Shown here: piece by piece, positions 42,157-50,065 of the stretch
Layout: every line of letters starts with the position of its first letter
Numbering within the stretch: position 1 is the stretch's first letter
Assembly (NCBI GenBank): GCA_027489295.1
Contig: JAIYAA010000281.1
Span: 1-58,744, forward strand
Length of the DNA stretch: 58,744 bases
Origin: Sphingomonadales bacterium
GTDB lineage: Bacteria > Pseudomonadota > Alphaproteobacteria > Sphingomonadales > Sphingomonadaceae
Direction: 5' to 3'
Position numbers and translations under genes: made by a program
Notes under the pieces: model-generated
What the model was told of the DNA's origin: nothing
Seen by the model: the letters and a program-made list of their open reading frames with translations, nothing else
The model's database searches: none

Positions 42157-43364
42157 GCCGGTCGATCCTCCTTGCCGGTTTGGCATCAGCGATCATCGCT
42201 GTTCCTGCCTTCGCACAGAGCATGGACCATTCCATGCACGACATGCCGGGCATGACCATGCCGGCCAAGCCTGCCGCCAAGGCCGCCCCGAAACCCGCGC
42301 GGAAAGCCGCCGCGAAGCCGGCATCCAAGCGCAAGGCACCTGCCAGAAAGACGGCGTCCCGACGTGCGCAGGCCCAAGCTCCGGCGACTGACCCGCACGC
42401 CGGTCACGATATGAGCGGGATGCAGGGGATGGACATGGGCGGCCAGCAGTCGGCCCCCGCCTCGAACCCGCACGCGGGCCACGATATGTCGGCCATGCCC
42501 GGCATGGGTGCCCCGGCAGGAACGGCGCAGGACCAACACGCCGGCCACGACATGAACGCGATGCCGGGCATGGCGATGAACGGCGATCAGGGCGGCGCTA
42601 AAGTCGGGACCGACCTGCCCCCCGGCAATAAGCCCGCACCCGCTCCCTCCGGCGATCATCTTGCCGATCGTTTCTGGGGTGCGAAGGCGATGGCGACCTC
42701 CCGCGAGGACGATCTGCGTCGCGAGCATGGCGGGATGACCTACTATCAGGTGCTCTTCAATCTGGCCGAGTACCAGGCTCGCAAGGGTAGCGACGGGTAT
42801 CGTTGGGATGGCGAGGCGTGGGTCGGAGGCGACATTGATCGCCTGTGGCTGAAGTCGGAGGGCGAAGGCAGTTTCGGCAAGTCGCTCGACAGCGCCGAGG
42901 TTCAGGCGCTCTACAGCCATGCACTCGACCCCTATTGGAACCTCCAGGCGGGCGTCCGCTACGACATCAAACCCAACCCTTCCCGGACCTATGCGACCGT
43001 GGGTATCGAGGGGCTGGCACCTTACTGGTTCGAGGTAGAAGGTGCGCTGTTCCTGTCGAACAAGGGCGAGGTGCTGGGTCGTGCTGAGGGCTATTACGAT
43101 CAGCGCATCACCAATTATTTCACGCTTCAGCCAAGGGTCGAAGCCAACTTCTCTGCGCAGGACGTGCCGGAGACAGGCACCGGGTCGGGGCTTACCGATC
43201 TGGAGGCAGGCCTGAGGCTTCGGTATGAAGGCCGGCGCGAGCTGGCGCCGTATATCGGCGTGTCGTGGGAACGGCAGTTCGGCGACACCGCGCGCTTCAC
43301 GCGGGCACGCGGCGGTGACACCGGCGGGTTCAGCTTCGTCGCTGGCGTGAGGACCTGGTTCTGA
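42153..43364 (+). CDS. copB: CopB outer-membrane copper-resistance protein
   Basis: A 403-residue protein from ATG 42153 (ATGA overlap with copA). After a signal peptide (IIAVPAFAQ) comes a Lys/Ala-rich segment, then repeated Met/His motifs (DPHAGHDMSGMQGM, NPHAGHDMSAMPGM), and a C-terminal beta-barrel domain from about residue 165 (DRFWGAKAMATSREDDLRREHGG onward). CopB is needed for full copper resistance. Confidence 0.93.
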   Translation: MSRSILLAGLASAIIAVPAFAQSMDHSMHDMPGMTMPAKPAAKAAPKPARKAAAKPASKRKAPARKTASRRAQAQAPATDPHAGHDMSGMQGMDMGGQQSAPASNPHAGHDMSAMPGMGAPAGTAQDQHAGHDMNAMPGMAMNGDQGGAKVGTDLPPGNKPAPAPSGDHLADRFWGAKAMATSREDDLRREHGGMTYYQVLFNLAEYQARKGSDGYRWDGEAWVGGDIDRLWLKSEGEGSFGKSLDSAEVQALYSHALDPYWNLQAGVRYDIKPNPSRTYATVGIEGLAPYWFEVEGALFLSNKGEVLGRAEGYYDQRITNYFTLQPRVEANFSAQDVPETGTGSGLTDLEAGLRLRYEGRRELAPYIGVSWERQFGDTARFTRARGGDTGGFSFVAGVRTWF

Positions 43365-43372
43365 GCCCGCGG

Positions 43373-44101
43373 TTGCGCCTCCACATCGGGGCGAGCAAGG
43401 TCCATCGCTGGCTTGCTCTCCTGATCGGGGCGCAGGTGATCGTATGGTTCACCAGCGGACTCATTATGAGCCTGCTGCCGATCGACACGGTTCACGGCGA
43501 TCACCGGATCGATCGCAATGCCGAGCCGGCGCTGTCGATCGACCAAACCTTTGCACCCGTTCCTGCCCTGCTCGCGAATGCCGGCGTGCCTGTCCGTCAG
43601 CTTCAACACCGGATGCTGCTCGGCCGACCCGTCGTTGAGGCGCAGCTTGCCGATGGCAAAATCCGGTTGCTCGACGCCCGGACGGCTGCGCCGCTCCCAC
43701 CGATCGACATGAGGGCCGCGGCGGCCATCGCCGGCAGGGCCTATCGAGGCGGACCCGCAGTTCCGACGATGGAGCGGGTGGAGCGCCCGAGCACCGAATA
43801 TCGCGGCAGCCTTCCCGCATGGCGCGCATCGTTCCCTGACAAAGATGCGACGCGCATCTACGTGTCGGCGGAAACCGGCCGGCTGACCTCGGTGCGTACC
43901 GGAACGTGGCGGCTCTACGACTTCTTCTGGGGCCTCCATATCATGGACTGGACCGAGCACGAACGCTTCAACACGCCGTGGCTGATGGCCTTTGCGGCGG
44001 GTGGCCTCGTGTTCGGCGTCGCGGGTGCGATCCTCCTGTTCATGCGCTGGCCGCGACGCAGGCGGAGAAAAGTGCAAGGGACAGCCCGAACCGCCGCGTA
44101 G
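43373..44101 (+). CDS. PepSY-domain membrane protein
   Basis: A 242-residue protein with a probable TTG start at 43373, eight bases past copB. Membrane helices are at about 12-32 and 208-228. The periplasmic part shows PepSY-like segments (MRAAAAIAGRAYRG, ATRIYVSAETGRLTSVRTGTWRLYDFFWGLHIMDW). The pattern is that of the PepSY_TM group, often near copper and iron genes. Its role is unknown. Confidence 0.8.
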   Translation: MRLHIGASKVHRWLALLIGAQVIVWFTSGLIMSLLPIDTVHGDHRIDRNAEPALSIDQTFAPVPALLANAGVPVRQLQHRMLLGRPVVEAQLADGKIRLLDARTAAPLPPIDMRAAAAIAGRAYRGGPAVPTMERVERPSTEYRGSLPAWRASFPDKDATRIYVSAETGRLTSVRTGTWRLYDFFWGLHIMDWTEHERFNTPWLMAFAAGGLVFGVAGAILLFMRWPRRRRRKVQGTARTAA

Positions 44102-44133
44102 TTTCTTTGGGGGGTGCCAAAGGAGAACGAGCG

Positions 44134-44736
44134 ATGGACCACGACCAGCACCGATCCGGCCAGGGTGGCGGGATGGGCATGAGCTACGGGCGGTTCGCCG
44201 CCATGATAGCGACATCGACCGTCGTGATGTTCGGGTTGATGTACCTGAACACCTATGCCCTGAGCCACGTCGAGTACAGTCAGACCCGGACGTGGATGGC
44301 GATCGTCATGGGTGCCGTGATGGCGATCATCATGCTCGGTTTCATGTGGGGCATGTACCCGAACCGCCGCGCCAATCTCGGCATCGTGGCAGGCGCCGTC
44401 ATCGTGTTCACCGGCGCGCTGTGGCTTGTCCGCAGCCAGGACACAGTCGGTGACGTTGCCTACATGAAGGCGATGATCCCGCACCACTCGATCGCGATCA
44501 TGACGAGCGAACGGGCACACATCAAAGACCCGGAAGTGCGTAAGCTCGCTGACGGCATCATCGACGCCCAGGTTCGCGAAATTACGCAGATGAAGCGGAT
44601 GATCGCCCGACTGGAAGCGAACCCCACGCCCCCGAACGCGCCGGACCTGCCTTCCTATCGCGACCGGCAGGTGCCGCCCCCGCCCCCCGAGACGGATCAG
44701 AGCACCGGCATCAACACCTTGCAGCCGGTCCGATAG
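44134..44736 (+). CDS. DUF305 protein with four membrane helices
   Basis: A 200-residue protein from ATG 44134 behind AGGAG. The N terminus is His/Met/Gly-rich (MDHDQHRSGQGGGMGM), then three to four membrane helices. A C-terminal DUF305 segment reads YMKAMIPHHSIAIMTSERAHIKDPEVRKLADGIIDAQ. The PHHSIAIM histidine pair is the DUF305 hallmark. DUF305 is a ferritin-like helical domain common in copper clusters. Confidence 0.85.
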   Translation: MDHDQHRSGQGGGMGMSYGRFAAMIATSTVVMFGLMYLNTYALSHVEYSQTRTWMAIVMGAVMAIIMLGFMWGMYPNRRANLGIVAGAVIVFTGALWLVRSQDTVGDVAYMKAMIPHHSIAIMTSERAHIKDPEVRKLADGIIDAQVREITQMKRMIARLEANPTPPNAPDLPSYRDRQVPPPPPETDQSTGINTLQPVR

Positions 44737-44814
44737 ATTTACCGTTGGTTGAGGGGTGGCGTGCTGGTGCACGTACCTTTTCGCATGGGCGGGGGTAACG
44801 TGGAGAAATCAGAC

Positions 44815-45195
44815 ATGAAGACAATCGCGATCATGACCGCCGCCCTGTTCGCCGCCGCCCCGGCATTGGCGCAGCAGACCGGGCATCAGGGGATGGATCA
44901 TCAGGGAATGAACCATGCAGGCATGATGCAGCCGAGCGCGGCCAATCCCTACGGCCCCGACATGATGAAGATGCACGAGCGGATGATGGCGGCAAAGGGT
45001 GCCGACGCCGGCGAGACGTGGATTCGTCAGATGATCGAGCATCACCGCGGCGCGATCACGATGTCGCAGACGGCACTTCGCAGTACCCGGAATGCGGAAA
45101 TCCGTCGTGAGGCGCAGAAGACGATCGACAGCCAGAACCGTGAGATCGCGACGTTGAACGCCATGCTTCGCAAAATGGGCAAGAACCCGCAGTAA
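44815..45195 (+). CDS. DUF305 periplasmic protein
   Basis: A 126-residue protein with a signal peptide (MKTIAIMTAALFAAAPALA) and a Met/His-rich stretch (HQGMDHQGMNHAGMMQ). A DUF305 segment follows: WIRQMIEHHRGAITMSQTALRSTRNAEIRREAQKTIDSQ. It is a soluble paralogue of the preceding protein and probably a periplasmic metal binder. Confidence 0.88.
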   Translation: MKTIAIMTAALFAAAPALAQQTGHQGMDHQGMNHAGMMQPSAANPYGPDMMKMHERMMAAKGADAGETWIRQMIEHHRGAITMSQTALRSTRNAEIRREAQKTIDSQNREIATLNAMLRKMGKNPQ

Positions 45196-45244
45196 CCGAC
45201 CCGCCCTCGCCTTTGGGCGACACAAGTCAGCTATTGGAGAGCCG

Positions 45245-45694
45245 ATGATGAGCCGACCTTTTCGTGCTGCGATAGCCGCCTTGTTGATGGGGCTTCCCGC
45301 GACCGCGATGGCCGCAGCCGACATTGCCATGCACCGCGATCCGGGGTGTGGTTGCTGCGAGAAGTGGGCTGAGCAGGTCCGCCAGCAGTTCGGCCGCAAG
45401 GTGCGGATCATCGACGATGCCAATCGCGGCGCTTTGCAGCGTCGCGTCGGCGTCCCGGCGGATCAGCTATCCTGTCATACCGCCATCGTCGACGGCATGG
45501 CCTTCGAGGGCCATGTTCCGATCGCTGACATGAAGCGCGTTCTGGCGCAGCGTCCCAAAGGCGTCAGTGGGCTGGCAGTCGGCGGGATGCCGCTCGGGTC
45601 GCCCGGCATGGAGGTAGCGGGCATGAAGGCCCAGCCCTTCTCCGTCATCGCGTTCGGCCCGGGCGGTCGCCGCGTCTATGCCCGGCATGGTTAG
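45245..45694 (+). CDS. DUF411 metal-binding protein
   Basis: A 149-residue protein with a signal peptide. MHRDPGCGCCEKWAEQVRQQFG (31-52) is the DUF411 cysteine motif in a thioredoxin-like fold. LSCHTAIVDGMAFEGHVPI and LAVGGMPLGSPGME follow. Members of this family, including CopG, bind copper. It ends the rightward copper operon. Confidence 0.9.
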   Translation: MMSRPFRAAIAALLMGLPATAMAAADIAMHRDPGCGCCEKWAEQVRQQFGRKVRIIDDANRGALQRRVGVPADQLSCHTAIVDGMAFEGHVPIADMKRVLAQRPKGVSGLAVGGMPLGSPGMEVAGMKAQPFSVIAFGPGGRRVYARHG

Positions 45695-45700
45695 GTAGCT

Positions 45701-45726
45701 GGCGGGAGCGATGAACCGCTCCCGCC
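45701..45726. terminator. Bidirectional terminator hairpin
   Basis: A ten-pair stem, GGCGGGAGCG with CGCTCCCGCC around a six-base loop, between the convergent DUF411 gene and the Cys-rich gene. Confidence 0.65.
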
Positions 45727-45736
45727 CGCCGTCAGA

Positions 45737-45934
45737 TCAGTGCTTCATGCCCGACATGTCGTGGCCAGCGTGATCGCCGCCCTTCTTCATGTCCGCGCAG
45801 CAATCCTTCTTGCAGCAGTCGCTGCCGTCCTTGCAGCAGGTCTTGTCCGCGCCGCAGCAGCCGGCATCGGCCGCGAATGCAACGCCGGGGATCGCCAGCG
45901 CCAGGGCAGCGCCGATCAACTTGAACTTGGTCAT
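45737..45934 (-). CDS. Cys-rich exported peptide, metallothionein-like
   Basis: A 65-residue protein with a signal peptide (MTKFKLIGAALALAIPGVAFAA). Its short mature part holds ten cysteines, eight of them as adjacent pairs (GCCGADKTCCKDGSDCCKKDCC), and ends in HAGHDMSGMKH. This is a periplasmic thiol cluster plus a His/Met tail, suited to Cu(I) or other soft metals. No named family is recognised. Confidence 0.75.
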   Translation of the reverse strand: MTKFKLIGAALALAIPGVAFAADAGCCGADKTCCKDGSDCCKKDCCADMKKGGDHAGHDMSGMKH

Positions 45935-45974
45935 TGGTAACTCCGTCGATTGAATGTGTGGGTAGTTCGGATCG

Positions 45975-46331
45975 TCACACAGCTCGCGGAGGGGGTGTTG
46001 CAGGCGGAACGGGCATTCCCATCAATCCCGCAACAGGTAGTGGTTTGAGCGCGATGCGGATCGGAGCGTTAGGTCCGGTCTGCGCCAACGCTTCACTCTG
46101 AACTGCCATGCAGGGCGTCGAGCAGGCTGCTTGTTGCGGGGCCTTCGTGGGTTTGTGACTTCCCTCGCAATCGGCCATCTCGGATGCGACCGGCGCGGCG
46201 TTCGCCACGGCCTCGCAGATCGGGCCGAGGTGCAGGACAAGCATCACCGCCAGCATGGTCAGCACCGCCAGGCGAAGCGGGCGGGCAAGGCGGTTCAATC
46301 GACGCTCCACAGGCTTATCGATCCCGATCAC
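45975..46331 (-). CDS. Hypothetical membrane-anchored protein
   Basis: A 118-residue protein with one N-terminal helix (LRLAVLTMLAVMLVLHLGPICEAVA). The tail carries cysteines (MADCEGSHKPTKAPQQAACSTPCMAV). Such small proteins recur in copper and mercury clusters, but I do not recognise the family. It lies nine bases downstream of the glutaredoxin-MauE gene in the same direction. Confidence 0.55.
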   Translation of the reverse strand: MIGIDKPVERRLNRLARPLRLAVLTMLAVMLVLHLGPICEAVANAAPVASEMADCEGSHKPTKAPQQAACSTPCMAVQSEALAQTGPNAPIRIALKPLPVAGLMGMPVPPATPPPRAV

Positions 46332-46340
46332 CGTTCGATG

Positions 46341-47108
46341 TCAATGCGCCATCGAGAGCGCTGCTGGCGCGGCAATCATCCAGATCGCCATCGCGACCAT
46401 CATCACGTTCTCGGTGAGCGACAGGAAGCCGAGCGGCACGTTGCTGTCTCCGCCGACACAGGCGCACTTCAGCTCGCGCTTGTCGATATAGACGGCCTTG
46501 ATGACCGACACCGCACCGATCGTGCCGATGACGAGCGCGACCGGCACCGAGAGCCAGGTCAATGCACCCGCCGCCATCAGAACGCCCGCCAGACCCTCCG
46601 CGTAGGGGTAGATATAGGAATAGGGCACCCATCGCTTGGCAAGTAGGTCGTAGTTGAGGAACATGCTCGAAAAGCTCTCGACGTTCTGGAGCTTGAGCAT
46701 CGCGAGCACGCACATCGAGAAGGCGATGAACCACTCTCCCGCGCGCACCGTGACGGGCGTACCGAACGCGGCGTAGCTAGCGGCCAGCGCCATCAGTGCC
46801 GTCATAGCGAACACCGCGATCACCGGGCGGTAGGTGACGGCCTTGGGATCGCGCACTGCCTTGCCGAAGAAACGGCGCAGGTCGTCATAGCCTCCTACCC
46901 GCTCGCCCCCGATGAAGGTTTGCGGCGTCGTCTTGACCCCGTGCTTCGCCTTGAAGGCGTCAGTTTCCTCCCGCGTGCGCAGCCAGTGGTCCTCGACCTC
47001 ATAACCCTGTCGCCGAAGCAGATCCTTCGCCTTCAGACCATAGGGGCAGGTGTGCTCCGGCATCACCATCCGGTAGATTATCGCGCTTTTGGGGGCCGCG
47101 GTCGCCAT
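46341..47108 (-). CDS. Glutaredoxin-MauE fusion protein
   Basis: A 255-residue protein. Residues 8-85 form a glutaredoxin-like domain with CPYG as active site (EHTCPYGLKAKDLL) and TTPQTFIGGERVGGYDDL. Four membrane helices follow, of the MauE/DoxX type. LKCACVGGDSNVPLGFLSLTEN includes a Cys-x-Cys. It probably passes electrons or metal-bound thiols across the inner membrane. Its promoter faces the divergent MerR gene. Confidence 0.85.
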   Translation of the reverse strand: MATAAPKSAIIYRMVMPEHTCPYGLKAKDLLRRQGYEVEDHWLRTREETDAFKAKHGVKTTPQTFIGGERVGGYDDLRRFFGKAVRDPKAVTYRPVIAVFAMTALMALAASYAAFGTPVTVRAGEWFIAFSMCVLAMLKLQNVESFSSMFLNYDLLAKRWVPYSYIYPYAEGLAGVLMAAGALTWLSVPVALVIGTIGAVSVIKAVYIDKRELKCACVGGDSNVPLGFLSLTENVMMVAMAIWMIAAPAALSMAH

Positions 47109-47134
47109 CGTCTTCTCCGTGTTCTCGCGACCCC

Positions 47135-47166
47135 TATATGGGGTCTGTAGTATAGTACGGAGTCAA
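47135..47166 (-). promoter_or_regulatory. MerR-type promoter upstream of the glutaredoxin-MauE gene
   Basis: On the minus strand, -35 TTGACT (47166-47161) and -10 CATATA (47140-47135) are separated by 20 bases; CCATAT, one base earlier, would give 19. The spacer contains a partial dyad, CCGTAC-tata-CTAC. It lies between divergent merR and the fusion gene. Confidence 0.65.
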
Positions 47167-47168
47167 GC

Positions 47169-47576
47169 ATGGTATCCCTCACGATTGCCGGTTTAGCGCG
47201 TGAGGGTGGCGTCGGCGTCGAGACGGTTCGCTATTATCAGCGACGCGGACTCCTCGACACGCCCCAACGTCCTCAGGGAGCCGGATCGAGCGGCGGGGTC
47301 AGGCGCTATGGGCCCGAAGATGTGCGCCGGCTTCGCTTCATCCGCTCGGCTCAGGCCGCGGGATTCAGACTTGAACAGATAGGTGACCTGCTCGTGCTGA
47401 ACGCGACCGATGATCGTGCGCAGGCGCGCCAGCTTGCCCGCGAGCAGATTGCTGCCTTGGACATAAAAATCAAGGAACTCAATCGCGCGCGCGCGTCTCT
47501 TCAACATTTAGCCGACGAATGCGGTAATGGCTTCGACGGCCCGTGTCCGATCCTGACGGCCTTCGATCGATCCTAA
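47169..47576 (+). CDS. MerR-family regulator, two-cysteine type
   Basis: A 135-residue regulator (MVSLTIAGLAREGGVGVETVRYYQRRGLL). It has C118 and C126 (ECGNGFDGPCPIL), the eight-residue spacing used by Cu(I) sensor CueR; the first MerR cysteine near residue 80 is replaced (NATDDRAQ). It should therefore sense a monovalent soft metal such as Cu(I), although a mercury sensor variant is possible. It is divergent from the glutaredoxin-MauE gene. Confidence 0.85.
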   Translation: MVSLTIAGLAREGGVGVETVRYYQRRGLLDTPQRPQGAGSSGGVRRYGPEDVRRLRFIRSAQAAGFRLEQIGDLLVLNATDDRAQARQLAREQIAALDIKIKELNRARASLQHLADECGNGFDGPCPILTAFDRS

Positions 47577-47676
47577 GCGTCGGTTAACCTTCGTTGTCCC
47601 ATAAATGGGGAGGTTGCGCTTTCTGAGACGCGTCAAACCTTCCCAAATCTTGATCGAAAGCGGGAAAGGGGCGCGA

Positions 47677-47829
47677 TCAGGATTGCGGCGCGGCGGCGAT
47701 GCTCGCCAAGTCCGTGGCCGCATCGATCGACGTGCCGGCTTCCCCATCGCTCATGACGATCTCCGCTTCCGGATGATCCTTCGTGATCGCGACAATGCTT
47801 CGACTAGCGAGGCCAGTCTCATCGTTCAC
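47677..47829 (-). CDS. Small frame with an ArsH-like tail, coupled to the resolvase
   Basis: A 50-residue frame starting at a GTG that overlaps the resolvase stop (GTGA). Its last 16 residues, IDAATDLASIAAAPQS, match the ArsH tail [16 protein letters not shown] at 11 positions, and the DNA is similar too. It may be a remnant of an arsH 3' end left by recombination, or a small gene in its own right. The remaining 100 bases to merR hold a TTCTGAGACG segment similar to the res arms. Confidence 0.4.
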   Translation of the reverse strand: MNDETGLASRSIVAITKDHPEAEIVMSDGEAGTSIDAATDLASIAAAPQS

Positions 47830-48449
47830 TTCATAGGCTTGCTGGGCGACGCGCCTGCCGCGCCATCCCGTTCCATTTCTTCCGCGCTTATCGCCTCTTG
47901 TTCGGGGGCAGGCAGATGGCGGTACAACGTCGCCACCGACACACCGATCGTTGGTGCGATCTCACGGGCGGACATGCCCGATGCCAAGAGCTTTCGCGCG
48001 GCCTCGATCCGCTTGGGCGTCATGACCTTCTTGCGCCCGCCTACCCGGCCCTCGCTACGCGCGACGATGAGCGCGGCCGTCGTTCGCTCGCGCACGAGGT
48101 CGCGTTCCATCTCGGCCATCGCAGCCATGATGTGAAAGACGAGCTTCCCCGCCGTCCCTGCTGTGTCGATGCCATCGGTGATGGATCGGAGGCCGATGCC
48201 GCGATCTGCCAGCTCGGCCGCAAGGTCGACCAGCCCCTTCATCGTCCTGCCAAGGCGATCGAGCTTCCATACGACCAGCACGTCCCCCTCGCGAGCGTGC
48301 GACAACGCTTCGGCCAGGCCAGTGCGGTTCGCCTTGGCGCCAGATGCCTTGTCCGAGAAAGTGCGATCGCAGCCAGCTTCCTTCAGCGCTACGAGCTGCG
48401 GCGTCAGATCCTGTTCCGCGGTCGACACGCGTGCATAGCCGATTAGCAT
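47826..48449 (-). CDS. Serine resolvase/invertase
   Basis: A 207-residue site-specific recombinase of the resolvase type. YARVSTAEQDLTPQL carries the catalytic serine (S9), VVWKLDRLGRTMKGLVDL the arginine motif, and a C-terminal helix-turn-helix (MSAREIAPTIGVSVATLYRHL) binds DNA. It has no transposase beside it and sits next to repA, so it is more likely a plasmid multimer-resolution enzyme than part of an intact transposon. Confidence 0.92.
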   Translation of the reverse strand: MLIGYARVSTAEQDLTPQLVALKEAGCDRTFSDKASGAKANRTGLAEALSHAREGDVLVVWKLDRLGRTMKGLVDLAAELADRGIGLRSITDGIDTAGTAGKLVFHIMAAMAEMERDLVRERTTAALIVARSEGRVGGRKKVMTPKRIEAARKLLASGMSAREIAPTIGVSVATLYRHLPAPEQEAISAEEMERDGAAGASPSKPMK

Positions 48450-48455
48450 CGATCA

Positions 48456-48582
48456 GTCTCAAAACTCATCCACGCCCCCTATCATGACCATCTCATTTTG
48501 CGAAAGCGTTTTGAGACACGGCCGATTGCTGCTATCGGTGTCTCACATGAAGTCGCTTCAAAAACGATCGTTTGCGAGACAC
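48456..48582. other. Candidate res site
   Basis: A cluster of TCTCA/TGAGA arms upstream of the resolvase. GTCTCAAAAC (48456-48465) pairs with GTTTTGAGAC (48508-48517), a 26-base imperfect dyad starts TCTCATTTT near 48491, and GTGTCTC (48538-48544) pairs with GAGACAC (48576-48582). Resolvases act at such multi-subsite regions. Overlap with the repA promoter region is possible. Confidence 0.5.
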
Positions 48583-48594
48583 GCCGGCAGCTTC

Positions 48595-48726
48595 GGTCGC
48601 CAAAAGCACGAAGCCACGCGTCGCGCACCGCAAACGGTCACCGAAAGCACGAACTTTGCAGCCTGTGCCGAGGCGATTGGAGGGAGGCGGGAGATTTCGC
48701 GGCCCATCTTCGTGCTTTCACCGACC
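48595..48726. repeat. Upstream iterons of repA
   Basis: Three copies of the 18-base iteron GGTCRSCRAWAGCACGAA before repA. Two are direct, at 48595-48612 and 48636-48653, and one is inverted at 48709-48726. The inverted copy, just before the repA start, is suited to autorepression by RepA. Confidence 0.8.
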
Positions 48727-48755
48727 GATCGCTATCGGGCGGGGGCTGGCGCGCG

Positions 48756-49616
48756 ATGAACGACCCCGCTTCGATCCAGGGCGACCTTTTCGCGCTCGAC
48801 AGCCCGTTGCTGACTGAGGTCCGTGGCGAGCGCTCGTTGATGGCCTTTCCGTTCTTTGCCTTGAGCAAAGGGAAATGGACAAAGCCGCTCGCCTATAAGA
48901 CCGACGCGGTTTCAATCGAAATCGTCGCCACGTCCAAGGGTATTGCGACGATCTATGACAAGGAAGTGCTGCTCTATATCGCCAGCCTGATGGTGGCGAA
49001 ACTGGAAGCCGGTGTCGGCGTGTCGCAAGACTTCTACTTCACGGCTCATGATCTATTCCGCGTCACTGGCGTCAATGGATCGGCGCGATCCTACGCTCGC
49101 CTGTCGGACGCATTGGAGCGGCTGCAGGGCACGCAGATCAAGACCAACATCGAGGCTGGTGGCGAGGGCCAGGCCGGCTTTTTCTCGTGGCTGTCCGAGG
49201 CCCAGCTTCATTACACCAAGACCAAAACTGGCGATAAGCGGCTGAAAGCCGTCAAGGTACGGCTGTGCGATTGGCTATACCGTGCCATTCTGCGAGACCG
49301 GCGTGTGCTCGACTATGCTCCCAGCTATTTCCAGCTCGGTCCCATCGAGCGGCGGCTTTACGAGGTTGCCCGCTCTGCCTGTGTGCATGGTGCTGTCGAT
49401 GTCGATCTTGACGAGCTGCGCTTACAACTCGGCTATCAAAGCTCGCTCAAGCATTTCCGCTACGAGCTTAAACGAATAGCCGACGAAAACAGCATTCCCG
49501 GCTTCACCTTCGATTTGCTCGAACATGCCGCGACATCTGAAAAAGGGCGATCGCGACGCAACGCCGGAGCTGGACGGGTCAAGATTACTCCCCGCGCCCT
49601 CTTGGCAAGTGCCTGA
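48756..49616 (+). CDS. repA: RepA replication initiator
   Basis: A 286-residue protein of the RPA family of plasmid initiators from ATG 48756. ALSKGKWTKPLAYKTDAVSIEIVATSKGIATIYDKEVLLYIASLM is the characteristic N-terminal domain, followed by the winged-helix region RRLYEVARSACVHGAVDVDLDELRLQLGYQSSLKHFRYELKRI. It is flanked by iterons on both sides. A longer frame reaching back to 48498 crosses the upstream iterons and is rejected. Confidence 0.94.
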   Translation: MNDPASIQGDLFALDSPLLTEVRGERSLMAFPFFALSKGKWTKPLAYKTDAVSIEIVATSKGIATIYDKEVLLYIASLMVAKLEAGVGVSQDFYFTAHDLFRVTGVNGSARSYARLSDALERLQGTQIKTNIEAGGEGQAGFFSWLSEAQLHYTKTKTGDKRLKAVKVRLCDWLYRAILRDRRVLDYAPSYFQLGPIERRLYEVARSACVHGAVDVDLDELRLQLGYQSSLKHFRYELKRIADENSIPGFTFDLLEHAATSEKGRSRRNAGAGRVKITPRALLASA

Positions 49617-49668
49617 CCTCTTCATCAGTTCGACTTCGCGAATCAACTAAGCGGCGTTGCCGCCCTTC

Positions 49669-49793
49669 GGTCAGCGATAGCACGAAGTAGGGTCGGCCAA
49701 AGCACGAAGCGCGGTCGCCAATAGCACGAACGCGATCGGCAACGGTCAGCGAAAGCACGAACTTTTGTTGGGGTCGGTCGTCGAAAGCACGAA
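49669..49793 (+). repeat. Iteron array, predicted oriV
   Basis: Five direct copies of GGTCRSCRAWAGCACGAA start at 49669, 49691, 49713, 49744 and 49776. Spacings are 22, 22, 31 and 32 bases, about two or three helical turns, so RepA molecules would face the same side of the DNA. They lie 52 bases past the repA stop. No DnaA box was found. The remaining gap to 50066 holds no gene that I can support. Confidence 0.85.
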
Positions 49794-50065
49794 CTTCAAC
49801 TGTTTCGCCCCCCCGCGTAATTCGCCAAAAATATCGGAGTGCCGGAAGCATTCTGCGATCGGCCATCAGGGAGCGGCCGTGACCACATAAACGAATGCCC
49901 GGCACGAAGGCCGGGCACCCTGGAACGTGATGAGCGATGCCTGCAAGCATCGATCGGGACGTAAGACACCCCCCTCATACTCGTTCCCGAGCCTTGGTTC
50001 AAGGGAGCGCGCTTCGCGCCACGCTCTAGTTTTGCCTGGTCCCGGCCCCACGAAGGGGACGGAAG

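Noticed and set aside
47826..48449. An intact Tn3-family transposon
   Set aside because: Only the resolvase is present; there is no transposase, and the TTCTGAGACG string near 47625 matches the local res arms as well as a terminal repeat.
49796..49870. A fourth copy of the leader element (CCCCGCGTAATTCGCC resembles part of it)
   Set aside because: Only about 16 bases match; hairpins I and II are absent and no gene start follows.
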